From NCBI GenBank assembly GCA_049322795.1, contig JBMOQH010000025.1:124001-188000 (forward strand): a stretch of DNA of 64,000 nucleotides, written 5' to 3'. This DNA comes from Immundisolibacter sp049322795. Lineage in GTDB: Bacteria; Pseudomonadota; Gammaproteobacteria; Immundisolibacterales; Immundisolibacteraceae. Numbering within the stretch: the stretch's first letter is position 1; each line of letters starts with the position of its first letter. The notes beneath the pieces were generated by a model. That model did not search any database. It saw only the letters and a list, made by a program, of their open reading frames with translations, and was not told the DNA's origin. Below, in pieces: positions 18,316 to 27,031 of this stretch. The position numbers were made by a program, and so were the translations under genes.

Positions 18316-18533
18316 GGTCGATTCCCCTCGCGAAGTGGCGTGGTGCGGTCGGGTGCACCGGGACGCGCAGCTTGCCCCCGGGGGCGGGCCACGTCAACGG
18401 TCGTTCGGCAGGGCCATCCGCCGGCGGGGTTGACGGGCGTCAAGACCGCCGCCGTGGCGCTGATCAGAATCCCCGGCCACACAGTCGGCGTGGTGCCGGC
18501 TCGCGTCATGCCACGCAGCGAAGGGGATCACCA

Positions 18534-19877
18534 ATGGACGCACGCAGCAGCACGGGCAACATCGACCTGGCCGGTTTCATCGACGACCGCGTGGACGCCG
18601 GCGTGGTGCGGGTCGACCGGTCGGTGTTCACCGATCCCGAACTGTTCGAGCTCGAGATGGAGCGCATCTGGGAAGGCAACTGGATCTACCTCGCCCACGA
18701 GAGCCAGATTCCCAACCCGAACGACTTCATGACGCTGTTTATGGGCCGTCAGCCGGTGATCCTGGTGCGCAGCCCCGAAGGCGAGGTCAACGCCTTCATC
18801 AACGCCTGCGGTCACCGCGGCACCACGCTGGTGCGCGAGACGCGCGGCAACCGCGCCGACTACAGCTGCCCGTTCCACGGCTGGGTGTTCGACACCCGCG
18901 GCGATGCCAAGGTCGTGTTCATGGAGCAGAACGCCGGCTACCCGGACTGCTTCGACAAGACCAACTACGGCCTGACCCGCGTGGCGCGCGTGCAGAGCTA
19001 CCGCGGTTTCATCTTCGGCAGCCTGAACGCCGACGTGCTGCCGCTCGAGCAGCACCTCGGCCCGGCGCAGGCCTGCATCGACCTGCTGGCTGACCAGAGC
19101 CCGCAAGGTCTCGAAGTGCTCAAGGGCTCGTCCACGTACACCTTCAAGGGCAACTGGAAGATCCAGGCCGAGAACGGCGTCGACGGCTATCACTTGTACG
19201 CCACGCACGGCAACTACGTGATGACCACCGAGCACCGGCGCAAGCTGCGCGGCGACGCCGACCCGGTCAAGGCCATGCAGGTGGCGGACATCACCAAGAA
19301 GAAGGGCGGCTTTTTCGACCTCGGCCACGGGCACGTGATGCTGTGGGGCGATTTTCCGAACCCGGTCGATCGTCCCAACTACAGCCAGCTGCCGGTCTAC
19401 ACCGAGAGATTCGGCGCCAAGAAGGCGCACTGGATGGTGGCGCGGCTGCGCAACCTGTTGCTCTACCCGAACGTGTTCCTGATGGACCAGACCTCGTCGC
19501 AGATCCGCGTGTTCCGGCCCATCTCGGTGGACGAGACCGAGGTCACCATCTACGGCATCGCGCCCAAGGGCGAGGATCCCAAGGACCGCGCGCACCGCAT
19601 CCGCCAGTGGGAGGACTTCTTCAACGCGTCCGGCATGGCGACGCCGGACGACATCATGGAGTTCACGCAAAGCCAGATCGCCTACAAGGGCAAGGCGGCG
19701 CGCTGGAACGACGTGTCGCGCGGTCTGAAGCACGTGCATTTCAACGAGCCGAACGAGGACGCCGCCGAGTTGGGCATCGAGGTCAACTCCTTCGGCACCC
19801 GGCTCGAGGACGAGGGAGTCATGGCCGCCCAGCACCGCTGGTGGCGGGACGTCATGAGTCGCGGTCCCAAGGGCTGA
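18534..19877 (+). CDS. Rieske aromatic ring-hydroxylating dioxygenase, alpha subunit
   Basis: The 447-residue large subunit carries a Rieske 2Fe-2S domain with C92-x-H94 and C112-x2-H115 (ACGHRG, CPFHGW). Its catalytic domain has D217 and the Fe ligands H220 and H225 in NGVDGYHLYATHG. These are the hallmarks of enzymes adding O2 to aromatic rings to give cis-dihydrodiols; spacing and overall length resemble benzoate/anthranilate-type oxygenases. The ATG at 18534 was chosen with an AAGGGG box upstream; a longer in-frame start overlaps the promoter region. The beta subunit gene follows 26 bases later. No ferredoxin or reductase is encoded nearby, so electrons must come from elsewhere. Substrate unknown. 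Confidence 0.93.
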   Translation: MDARSSTGNIDLAGFIDDRVDAGVVRVDRSVFTDPELFELEMERIWEGNWIYLAHESQIPNPNDFMTLFMGRQPVILVRSPEGEVNAFINACGHRGTTLVRETRGNRADYSCPFHGWVFDTRGDAKVVFMEQNAGYPDCFDKTNYGLTRVARVQSYRGFIFGSLNADVLPLEQHLGPAQACIDLLADQSPQGLEVLKGSSTYTFKGNWKIQAENGVDGYHLYATHGNYVMTTEHRRKLRGDADPVKAMQVADITKKKGGFFDLGHGHVMLWGDFPNPVDRPNYSQLPVYTERFGAKKAHWMVARLRNLLLYPNVFLMDQTSSQIRVFRPISVDETEVTIYGIAPKGEDPKDRAHRIRQWEDFFNASGMATPDDIMEFTQSQIAYKGKAARWNDVSRGLKHVHFNEPNEDAAELGIEVNSFGTRLEDEGVMAAQHRWWRDVMSRGPKG

Positions 19878-19903
19878 CCATCAACGCATCCGGAAATTAC
19901 GTC

Positions 19904-20395
19904 ATGGCAAACGACATGAAAGAGGCCTGCGCCGAGCTGCTGTACACCGAGGCGCGCCGGCTCGACCAGCGCGACTGGGACGGCTGGCTGGACCTGTACC
20001 TGCCCGAAGCGACGTTCTGGATCCCCATGTGGGACACCGAGTATGAGCTCACCACGGACCCGCAAAGCCAGCTGTCGCTGATGTGGTACGGCGACCGGTC
20101 CGGGCTGGAAGACCGCGTGTTCCGTCTGCGCACCGGCATGTCGTCGGCGTCGGTGCCGCTGCCGCGCACCGTGCACCAGATCAGCAACATCCTGGTCGAG
20201 CCGCAGGGCGGCGGCGACCTCGTGGTGCACTCCAACTGCCAGACCATGAGCTACCGGCACAAGACCATCGACAACTTCTACTGCCACTACGAGCACCGGC
20301 TGCGCCCGGTCGCCGGCACGCTGAAGATCGCCGCCAAGAAGATCATCGTCGCCAACGACCTGATCCGCGACGTGCTGGACTTCTATCGGGTTTAA
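19904..20395 (+). CDS. Rieske aromatic ring-hydroxylating dioxygenase, beta subunit
   Basis: This 163-residue protein has the cystatin/NTF2-like fold of ring-hydroxylating dioxygenase small subunits, which are structural partners in an alpha3beta3 complex. Typical segments are LLYTEARRLDQRDWDGWLDL near the start, TFWIPMWDTEYE, and the C-terminal KKIIVANDLIRDVLDFYRV. Length matches BenB-type subunits (about 160). The ATG at 19904 lies 26 bases beyond the alpha stop codon and no strong ribosome-binding site is seen, so translation may be coupled. The gene order alpha-beta without further genes makes a two-gene oxygenase operon. Confidence 0.92.
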   Translation: MANDMKEACAELLYTEARRLDQRDWDGWLDLYLPEATFWIPMWDTEYELTTDPQSQLSLMWYGDRSGLEDRVFRLRTGMSSASVPLPRTVHQISNILVEPQGGGDLVVHSNCQTMSYRHKTIDNFYCHYEHRLRPVAGTLKIAAKKIIVANDLIRDVLDFYRV

Positions 20396-20513
20396 TCGGG
20401 TCGCCCGTCGCGGCGGTGCAGCGGGGCTTCGTTGGTTGTGGGGCGCGAAAGCGCCTGTCCACCAGGGCGCCGGGTTAGAATCGCCGCCCCCCGCGACCCG
20501 CCCCTTCATTCAC

Positions 20514-21839
20514 ATGTCCGCCAAAATCGGTTTCGTCAGCCTGGGCTGTCCCAAGGCGCTGGTGGACTCCGAGCGCATCATGACCGAGCTGCGCGGCGGC
20601 GGTTACGCGCTGTCGGACAGCTACGCCGGCGCCGATCTGGTGGTGGTCAACACCTGCGGCTTCATCGACGCCGCCAAGCAGGAATCGCTGGACGCCATCG
20701 GCGAGGCGCTGGCCGAGAACGGCCGGGTCATCGTCACCGGCTGCATGGGCGCCAACGCCGGCGAGATTCTGGATCGCCACCCGCAGGTGCTGGCGGTCAC
20801 CGGCCCGCATGCGTATTCGCAGGTGGTGGCGGCGGTGCAGCAGCACCTGCCGCCGCCGCCCGCGCGCGAGCACGATCCGCATGTCGATCTGCTGCCACCG
20901 CAGGGCCTGCGCCTGACGCCGCCGCACTACGCGTATCTGAAGATTTCCGAGGGCTGCAACCACCGCTGCAGCTTCTGCATCATCCCGTCGATGCGGGGTG
21001 ATCTCGTCAGCCGGCCGATCGGCGACGTGCTGGCGGAGGCCGAGGCGCTGGTCGATGCCGGCGTGCGCGAGCTGCTGGTGATCTCGCAGGACACCAGCGC
21101 CTACGGCGTGGACGTGAAATACCGCACCGGCTTTCACGGCGGCCGGCCGCTCAGGACCGACCTCGTCACGCTGGCGCGCGAGCTCGGCCAGCTCGACGCC
21201 TGGGTGCGTCTGCACTACGTCTACCCTTACCCGCATGTGGACGCGCTGATCCCGCTGATGGCCGACGGCCTGCTGCTGCCCTACCTCGACGTGCCGCTGC
21301 AGCATGCGAGTCCCACCATCCTGAAGGCCATGCGCCGCCCGGCGGCGGTGGAGAACACGCTCGAGCGCATCCACGCCTGGCGCACGGTGTGCCCCGATCT
21401 GACGCTGCGCAGCACATTCATCGTCGGCTTTCCGGGTGAGACCGAGGCCGACTTCGAGACGCTGCTGGCGTTTCTGGACGAGGCGCAGCTCGACCGCGTC
21501 GGCTGCTTCCCGTACTCGCCGGTGGCCGGCGCCGCCGCCAACGCCCTGCCGGGCGCGGTGCCGGAAGCGCTCAAGCAGGAGCGCCTCGCCCTCTTCATGG
21601 AAAAGCAGGCCGCCATCAGCGCCCGGCGCCTGCAGGACAAGATCGGCCGGACCATCGAGGTGTTGGTGGACGAGATCGGCGACGACGGCGCCATCGCCCG
21701 CAGCACGGCCGACGCGCCGGAAATCGACGGCGTGGTGTATCTGTCCGATGCCGATGGCGTGGCGGTCGGCGACATTCTGCTGGTGGACGTCGAGGACGCC
21801 GACGAGCACGACCTCTACGCCGTGCCCTCGCTCGGTTGA
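20514..21839 (+). CDS. rimO: ribosomal protein S12 methylthiotransferase
   Basis: RimO (441 residues, same as E. coli) is a radical-SAM enzyme that adds a methylthio group to an Asp of ribosomal protein S12. It has an N-terminal UPF0004 domain with C12, C48 and C77 binding one 4Fe-4S cluster, the radical-SAM motif C148-x3-C152-x2-C155 (GCNHRCSFC), and a C-terminal TRAM domain (from about 375). The SLGCPKALVDSE start distinguishes RimO from MiaB. A -10-like TAGAAT lies at 20476-20481, giving a leader of about 30 bases. No partner genes are needed. Confidence 0.95.
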   Translation: MSAKIGFVSLGCPKALVDSERIMTELRGGGYALSDSYAGADLVVVNTCGFIDAAKQESLDAIGEALAENGRVIVTGCMGANAGEILDRHPQVLAVTGPHAYSQVVAAVQQHLPPPPAREHDPHVDLLPPQGLRLTPPHYAYLKISEGCNHRCSFCIIPSMRGDLVSRPIGDVLAEAEALVDAGVRELLVISQDTSAYGVDVKYRTGFHGGRPLRTDLVTLARELGQLDAWVRLHYVYPYPHVDALIPLMADGLLLPYLDVPLQHASPTILKAMRRPAAVENTLERIHAWRTVCPDLTLRSTFIVGFPGETEADFETLLAFLDEAQLDRVGCFPYSPVAGAAANALPGAVPEALKQERLALFMEKQAAISARRLQDKIGRTIEVLVDEIGDDGAIARSTADAPEIDGVVYLSDADGVAVGDILLVDVEDADEHDLYAVPSLG

Positions 21840-21868
21840 CGGTCCAGGGTCACCAGCGACAGCCTGCC

Positions 21869-21874
21869 TATAAT
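21869..21874 (+). promoter_or_regulatory. -10 element of the msrA promoter
   Basis: A perfect TATAAT lies 33 bases before the msrA start codon and 29 bases after the rimO stop. No good -35 hexamer is found at 16-18 bases upstream, so an activator or weak basal use is possible. Confidence 0.55.
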
Positions 21875-21907
21875 CCGCAGCCCAAGCCGCCACCCGCGGG
21901 GGAAGTC

Positions 21908-22540
21908 ATGCGCTTGTTCGGAAAATCGCTCGAACTGCCCACGCCGGCGCAGGCGCTGCCCGGTCGCGGCACGCCCATGCCGCTGACCGATCGCCATTTC
22001 GTCACCGGCCAGCCGCTGCGGGGGCCGTTCGCGGCCGGCCTGCAAAAGGCGGTGTTTGGCTTGGGCTGCTTCTGGGGCGCCGAGCGCCGTTTCTGGCAGA
22101 TGGACGGCGTCGTCAGCACGGCGGTGGGCTATGCCGGCGGCCACACGCCGAATCCCACCTATGAGGAAGTCTGCAGCGGCGGCACCGGCCACACCGAGGT
22201 GGTGCTGGTAGTGTTCGACCCGGCCCGGGTGAGCTACGACGCGCTGCTGCGCCAGTTCTGGGAAAGCCACGACCCGACGCAGGGCATGCGTCAGGGCAAC
22301 GACATCGGCACCCAGTACCGCTCGGCCATCTACACCGTCGATGCCGCCCAGCAGGCGGCGGCCGAGGCCTCGCGGGATGTCTACAACAAGGCCTTGGCCG
22401 AGGCCGGCTACCGGCCGATCACCACCGAAATCGCCCCGGCCGGGCCGTTCTACTACGCCGAGGACTACCACCAGCAGTACCTGGCCAAGAATCCCGGTGG
22501 CTATTGCGGTCTGGGCGGCACCGGCGTGCGTTGTGGCTGA
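21908..22540 (+). CDS. msrA: peptide methionine sulfoxide reductase A
   Basis: MsrA (210 residues; E. coli 212) repairs oxidised methionine (S-sulfoxide) in proteins using thioredoxin. The catalytic C54 sits in FGLGCFWGAERRFW. Conserved GYAGG, YEEVCSGGTGHTE, ESHDPTQ and YYAEDYHQQYL segments follow, and the C-terminal GYCGLGGTGVRC carries resolving cysteines. The N-terminal extension before the catalytic Cys matches the E. coli form. Start at 21908 with GGGGAAG upstream. It has its own -10 element and precedes kup by 21 bases. Confidence 0.95.
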   Translation: MRLFGKSLELPTPAQALPGRGTPMPLTDRHFVTGQPLRGPFAAGLQKAVFGLGCFWGAERRFWQMDGVVSTAVGYAGGHTPNPTYEEVCSGGTGHTEVVLVVFDPARVSYDALLRQFWESHDPTQGMRQGNDIGTQYRSAIYTVDAAQQAAAEASRDVYNKALAEAGYRPITTEIAPAGPFYYAEDYHQQYLAKNPGGYCGLGGTGVRCG

Positions 22541-22561
22541 AACCTGCCCGCGCGCGACGGA

Positions 22562-24472
22562 ATGAGCCAGGCCCCGCAACCGACCGGCCTGCGCCGCCTC
22601 GGCCTGCTGAGCCTGGGCGCGCTCGGCGTCGTCTATGGCGACATCGGCACCAGCCCCATCTATGCGCTGCGCGAGTGTCTGGCGCATGGTGTGACGCCCA
22701 CGCACGACAACGTGCTCGGCATCCTGTCGCTGATCTTCTGGACACTGATGGTGCTGATCTCCGTCGAGTACCAGATGTTCGTGCTGCGCGCCGACAACCG
22801 CGGCGAGGGCGGCATCCTGGCCCTGCTGGCGCTGCTGCGTCCGCAGCGGCACCGCAGCGGCGGCTGGCTGCAGAAGGCGGCCATCCTGGGCGCCGCGCTG
22901 GTGCTGTGCGACGGCGTGCTGACGCCGGCCATCTCGGTGCTGAGCGCGGTCGAGGGCCTGGAGGTCGCCGCGCCGGCGCTGGAACCGGCCGTGCTGCCGA
23001 TCACGGTCGGCATCCTGCTGGCGCTGTTTCGCATCCAGCGCGGCGGCACGGCGCGCATCGGCGTGTGGTTCGGGCCGATCACGGGGCTGTGGTTCGTGGT
23101 CATGGCGGTGCTAGGTACCGCGCAGATCATCAAGCACCCCGGTGTGCTGGCGGCCATCAACCCGGCTTATGGCGCGGCCTTTCTGTACCACGAGGGCTGG
23201 GCCGCCATCCGCATCCTCGGTTCGGTGTTTCTGGTGGTGACCGGCGCCGAGGCGCTGTATGCCGACCTTGGTCATTTCGGCCGCCGGCCGATCGTCTATG
23301 CCTGGTTCGGGCTGGTATTTCCGGCGCTGCTGCTGTGCTACTTCGGGCAGGGCGCGCTGATCCTGAATTCGCCGACGCCGGTGGTGCAGCCGTTTTTCGA
23401 ACTGGCGCCCGACTGGGCGCTGTATCCGCTGATCGCGCTCGCCACTGCCGCCACGGTGATTGCCTCGCAGGCGGTCATTTCGGGCGCCTTCTCGCTGACG
23501 CGGCAGGCCATCCAGATGGGCGTCATCCCGCGCGTGCAGGTCGTGCAGACCTCGGCCGAGACCGGCGGGCAGATTTACATCCCGGCCCTGAACACGCTGC
23601 TCATGCTGGTGACGCTCATCGTGGTGCTGGCGGCCGGCTCGTCCAGCGCGCTTGCCAATGCCTACGGCGTCGCCATCAGCACCACCATGATCATCACCAC
23701 CAGCATGCTGTTCCTGGCCATGCGCTGGCGCTGGCGCATGCCGGCGCTGGTCGCGGTGCTGACCTGCGGGCTGTTTCTGGCGGTGGACGTGTCGTTCTTC
23801 AGCGCCAACATGCTGCGCGTGCCGGCGGGTGGCTGGATGGTGCTGGCGGCGGCCGCCGTGCTGTACCTGATGATGCGCACCTGGAACTGGGGTCGCAGCA
23901 ACCTGATCGGCATGCTGCGCACGGAAACCGTGCCGCTGCCGACGCTGTTCTCACGTCTGGCGCGCGAGCGCATCGCCCGCGTGCCGGGCACGGCGGTGTT
24001 CATGACGGCGCCCAGGCTCGGCGCCCCGCCGGCGCTGCAGCACCACCTGCGCCATGCCCACGCGCTGCACGAGCGGGTCATCCTGCTGACGGTCGAGAAT
24101 CGCGATACGCCGCGTGTGCCGCCCGACGAGCGCCTCGCCATCGAGCCGCTGGAGCAGGGCTTCTACCGCCTGTTCGTGCGCTACGGCTTTGCCGAGAGCC
24201 CCGACCTGCCGCGCGCCATGGAAGCCGCCGTCGAGCGAGGCCTGCCGGTCGAGCCGACCGAAACGACCTATTTCATCGGTCGCGAGACGTTGATCGTGCC
24301 GCCGGACATGCGTTGGCTCGACCGTCAGCGCGAGCGGCTGTATGTGTTTATGTTCCGCAACGCCCTGCGCGCCACCGACTTCTACCGCATCCCGCCACGG
24401 CAGGCGGTGGAGATCGGCCTGTGGGTGGAGGCGAGCGTGCCGGTGCGCGCACGCGACGCGACGGCCGGCTAG
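22562..24472 (+). CDS. kup: Kup-type low-affinity potassium uptake protein
   Basis: The 636-residue inner-membrane protein is a KUP/HAK/KT K+:H+ symporter. The start contains the diagnostic LGALGVVYGDIGTSPIYAL. About 12 hydrophobic segments run to residue 450, including LGAALVLCDGVLTPAISVLSAVEG and GAEALYADLGHFG, and a cytoplasmic C-terminal domain follows (about 455-636). The ATG at 22562 lies 21 bases beyond msrA, which suggests co-transcription. No regulatory signal is evident. Confidence 0.94.
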   Translation: MSQAPQPTGLRRLGLLSLGALGVVYGDIGTSPIYALRECLAHGVTPTHDNVLGILSLIFWTLMVLISVEYQMFVLRADNRGEGGILALLALLRPQRHRSGGWLQKAAILGAALVLCDGVLTPAISVLSAVEGLEVAAPALEPAVLPITVGILLALFRIQRGGTARIGVWFGPITGLWFVVMAVLGTAQIIKHPGVLAAINPAYGAAFLYHEGWAAIRILGSVFLVVTGAEALYADLGHFGRRPIVYAWFGLVFPALLLCYFGQGALILNSPTPVVQPFFELAPDWALYPLIALATAATVIASQAVISGAFSLTRQAIQMGVIPRVQVVQTSAETGGQIYIPALNTLLMLVTLIVVLAAGSSSALANAYGVAISTTMIITTSMLFLAMRWRWRMPALVAVLTCGLFLAVDVSFFSANMLRVPAGGWMVLAAAAVLYLMMRTWNWGRSNLIGMLRTETVPLPTLFSRLARERIARVPGTAVFMTAPRLGAPPALQHHLRHAHALHERVILLTVENRDTPRVPPDERLAIEPLEQGFYRLFVRYGFAESPDLPRAMEAAVERGLPVEPTETTYFIGRETLIVPPDMRWLDRQRERLYVFMFRNALRATDFYRIPPRQAVEIGLWVEASVPVRARDATAG

Positions 24473-24517
24473 GTTCCCGAAGCCCGGCGCGGGGCGATGA
24501 TTACCGACGCAGGCACC

Positions 24518-24550
24518 GGTTCGCGGCGAGGCGCCGCTCCCACAAGGGCA
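24518..24550 (-). repeat. REP-like element (GTGGGAGCGGCG type)
   Basis: On the minus strand the sequence runs TTGTGGGAGCGGCGCCTCGC and continues CGCGAACCGG, with the stem GCGGCG/CGCCGC (24523-24528 with 24532-24537) around a 3-base loop. This matches the general look of REP sequences widespread between genes in Pseudomonas, Stenotrophomonas and relatives. A second, partial GGGGAGCGGCTGC follows at about 24548-24560. It lies in the 185-base gap between kup and gshA, downstream of kup. No RAYT transposase is in the window. Confidence 0.6.
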
Positions 24551-24657
24551 GCCGCTCCCCACCGAACCTCAACCGTGGGAGGCCCGCCCCCGGGTCGAAT
24601 GGGGCCGCCCAGCGCCTGTGCTTCAATACCCGGCAACCCGCAAACATCCGTGACGCC

Positions 24658-25959
24658 ATGACCGAGCCCTCGCCCATCCTGTCGACGGTGCCGCACCTCA
24701 CGACCGCCCTCGCCGGGCCGCTGCTGCATCTCGAAACGCGCCTGCTGCAGGCGCAAGTGTCCATTGAGGGCTGGTTTCGCGAGCAGTTCCGCGCCACCCC
24801 GGCGCCGGTTTACTGTTCGGTGGACCTGCGCAACGCCGGCTTCAAGCTGGCGCCGGTCGACACCAACCTGTTCCCGGCCGGTTTCAACAACCTCGGCGAG
24901 CGTTTTCTGCCGCTGTGCGTGCAGGCCATGCAGGTGGCCCTGGAGCGGGTGTGTCCGCGCACCAGCCGCCTGCTGCTGATCCCGGAAAGCCACACCCGCA
25001 ACCTGTTCTATCTCGAAAACGTCGCCGCCCTGCGCCGCATCCTGGAAGCCGCCGGCTACGCCGTGCGCATCGGCTCCCTGCTGGCGGACCTCACCGAGCC
25101 GCAGACGGTGGCGCTGCCGTCCGGCGCCAGCCTGCGCCTGGAGCCGGTGCAGCGGCGCGGCAACCGGGTCGGCGTGGACGGCTTCGATCCCTGCTTCGTG
25201 CTGCTGAACAACGATCTGTCCGCCGGCCGCCCGGCCATCCTGGAGGGCATCGAGCAGGCCATCGTGCCGCCGATGGCGCTCGGCTGGAGCCAGCGCCGCA
25301 AGTCCACGCACTTCGGCCACTACCGCGACGTGGCGCGCGAGTTCGGCGCCCGCATCGATCTGGACCCGTGGCTGATCGACCCCGACTTTCGCCGCTGCGG
25401 GCAGGTGGATTTCCTGGCCCGCGAGGGCGAGCAGTGCCTGGCCGGCAACGTCGAGGTGCTGCTCGAATCGATTCGCCTGAAATACCGCCAGTACGGCATC
25501 GACCGCGAGCCGTTCGTCATCGTCAAGGCGGACGCCGGCAGCTACGGCATGGGCGTGATGACCGCCCGCAGCGTGGACGACGTGCGGGACCTGAACCGCA
25601 AGGAGCGCAAGCGCATGGCCGCCAGCAAGGACAGCCAGGCGGTGCGCGAGGTCATCATGCAGGAGGGCGTGTACACCTTCGAGACCGTCGGCGATCCGCC
25701 GGCCGTCGCAGAACCGGTGGTGTACATGGTCGACCAGCACGTGGTCGGCGGCTTTTACCGCGTGCACACCGGCCGCGGGCCGGACGAAAACCTGAACGCG
25801 CCCGGCATGCACTTCGAACCGCTGGCCTTCGTCGAGCCCTGCAACACGCCCGATTGCGCCAAGGCGCCGGATGCCGCGCCCAACCGCTTCTACGCCTACG
25901 GCGTGGTGGCGCGCCTGGCGCTGCTCGCCGCCGCCCGGGAGATGGCCGCCGATGTCTGA
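24658..25959 (+). CDS. gshA: glutamate-cysteine ligase (non-E. coli type)
   Basis: The 433-residue protein belongs to the glutamate-cysteine ligase class described from Acidithiobacillus-like proteobacteria, unrelated in sequence to E. coli GshA. It makes gamma-glutamylcysteine, the first step of glutathione synthesis. Characteristic segments are VYCSVDLRNAGFKLAPVDTN, PESHTRNLFYLENV, WSQRRKSTHFGHY and the nucleotide-site-like VKADAGSYGMGVMTA. The start at 24658 follows a gap with a REP element; an in-frame extension back through kup is not real. The stop codon overlaps the gshB start by 8 bases, so the two genes are translationally coupled. Confidence 0.9.
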   Translation: MTEPSPILSTVPHLTTALAGPLLHLETRLLQAQVSIEGWFREQFRATPAPVYCSVDLRNAGFKLAPVDTNLFPAGFNNLGERFLPLCVQAMQVALERVCPRTSRLLLIPESHTRNLFYLENVAALRRILEAAGYAVRIGSLLADLTEPQTVALPSGASLRLEPVQRRGNRVGVDGFDPCFVLLNNDLSAGRPAILEGIEQAIVPPMALGWSQRRKSTHFGHYRDVAREFGARIDLDPWLIDPDFRRCGQVDFLAREGEQCLAGNVEVLLESIRLKYRQYGIDREPFVIVKADAGSYGMGVMTARSVDDVRDLNRKERKRMAASKDSQAVREVIMQEGVYTFETVGDPPAVAEPVVYMVDQHVVGGFYRVHTGRGPDENLNAPGMHFEPLAFVEPCNTPDCAKAPDAAPNRFYAYGVVARLALLAAAREMAADV

Positions 25960-26914
25960 GTCGCGCTACCGCGTCGGGGTCATCATGGACCCCATCGATC
26001 ACATCAAGCCCAAGAAGGACACCACGCTCGCGCTGATGCTCGAAGCGCAGCGGCGCGGCTGCGAACTGCACTACATGGAGCAGTCGGACCTGCTGATGCG
26101 GGACGGGCAGGTGCTGGCCAGCCGGCGGCTGGTCGAGGTGCATGACGACCCGAAGCACTGGTTCACGTTCCAGGGCGAGGTGTTCGGCCCGCTGACGGAA
26201 CTCGACGTGGTCCTCATGCGCAAGGACCCGCCGGTCGATCAGGAGTACCTGTACGCCACCTACCTGCTGGAGCGCGCCGAGCACGCCGGCGTGCTGGTGG
26301 TGAACCGCCCCGCGGCGCTGCGCGAGGTGAACGAAAAGCTCTACACGGCCTGGTTCGGCCAGTGCACGCCGCCGACGCTGGTGACCAGCTCCGACCGGCA
26401 CATCCGGGCCTTTCTGGACGAGCACGGCGACATCATCGTCAAGCCGCTCGACATGATGGGCGGCGCGTCGGTGTTCCGCCTGCGCGAGGCGGACCCGAAC
26501 ATCGGCGTCATCATCGAGACCATGACTCGCCACCAGGCGCGGCCGATCATGGCGCAGCGTTACATCCCGGACATCGTGCACGGCGACAAGCGCATCCTCA
26601 TGGTGGACGGCGTGCCCGTGTCGCACGCGCTGGCCCGCATCCCGGCGCCCGGCGAGACGCGCGGCAACCTCGCCGCCGGCGGCCGCGGCGAGGGCCGGGA
26701 GCTGACCGACCGCGACCGCTGGATCGCCGAGCAGGTCGGCCCGACGCTGCGCCTGAAGGGGCTGCTGTTCGTCGGCCTCGACGTGATCGGCGATTACCTC
26801 ACCGAGATCAACGTCACCAGCCCGACCTGCGCGCGCGAGCTGGATGCGCTGTATGGCCTCAACATCGCCGGGCAGGTGTTCGACGCCATCGAGAAGCGGC
26901 TCGCCGCCCGCTGA
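25952..26914 (+). CDS. gshB: glutathione synthetase
   Basis: GshB (320 residues; E. coli 316) joins gamma-glutamylcysteine and glycine using ATP. It is an ATP-grasp enzyme: N-terminal VGVIMDPIDHIKPKKDTTLAL, ATP-binding DIIVKPLDMMGGASVFR, the flexible-loop region PGETRGNLAAGGRGEGREL, and metal-binding LDVIGDYLTEINVTSPT near the end. Its ATG lies inside the last codons of gshA. The stop is followed directly by a palindromic repeat element, which may set the 3' end of the transcript. Confidence 0.96.
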   Translation: MSESRYRVGVIMDPIDHIKPKKDTTLALMLEAQRRGCELHYMEQSDLLMRDGQVLASRRLVEVHDDPKHWFTFQGEVFGPLTELDVVLMRKDPPVDQEYLYATYLLERAEHAGVLVVNRPAALREVNEKLYTAWFGQCTPPTLVTSSDRHIRAFLDEHGDIIVKPLDMMGGASVFRLREADPNIGVIIETMTRHQARPIMAQRYIPDIVHGDKRILMVDGVPVSHALARIPAPGETRGNLAAGGRGEGRELTDRDRWIAEQVGPTLRLKGLLFVGLDVIGDYLTEINVTSPTCARELDALYGLNIAGQVFDAIEKRLAAR

Positions 26915-27018
26915 GCAGATGCCGAAAAATTCCCCCCCTGGATTTTTTTCGGCTCGCCACGGCGTCGTGCCCAGAGTCGTTGCAAGGGTGGAAGTCGCTG
27001 ACAGATCAGCGACTACCT
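26915..27018 (+). repeat. palindromic intergenic element, copy 2
   Basis: It begins directly after the gshB stop. Hairpin 1 is GCCGAAAAA/TTTTTCGGC at 26921-26953 with a C-rich loop; hairpin 2 is AGTCGCTGA/TCAGCGACT at 26993-27014. GATGCCGAAAAAT, GGATTTTTTTCGGCTCGCC and GGAAGTCGCTGA align with the minus strand of copy 1 (GATGCTGAAAAATCC, GGATTTTTCAGCTCGCC, GGAAGCGCTGA). The middle hairpins of copy 1 are missing, so this is a shorter variant. The T-rich side of hairpin 1 might also terminate gshAB transcription. Confidence 0.7.
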
Positions 27019-27031
27019 GAAGGCAGGCAAC

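Noticed and set aside
22504..25959. One open frame of 1151 codons spanning kup and gshA
   Set aside because: The left two thirds run out of frame through kup and have shadow composition (Arg/Ala/Gly rich). Only the part from 24658 is a real protein (GshA).
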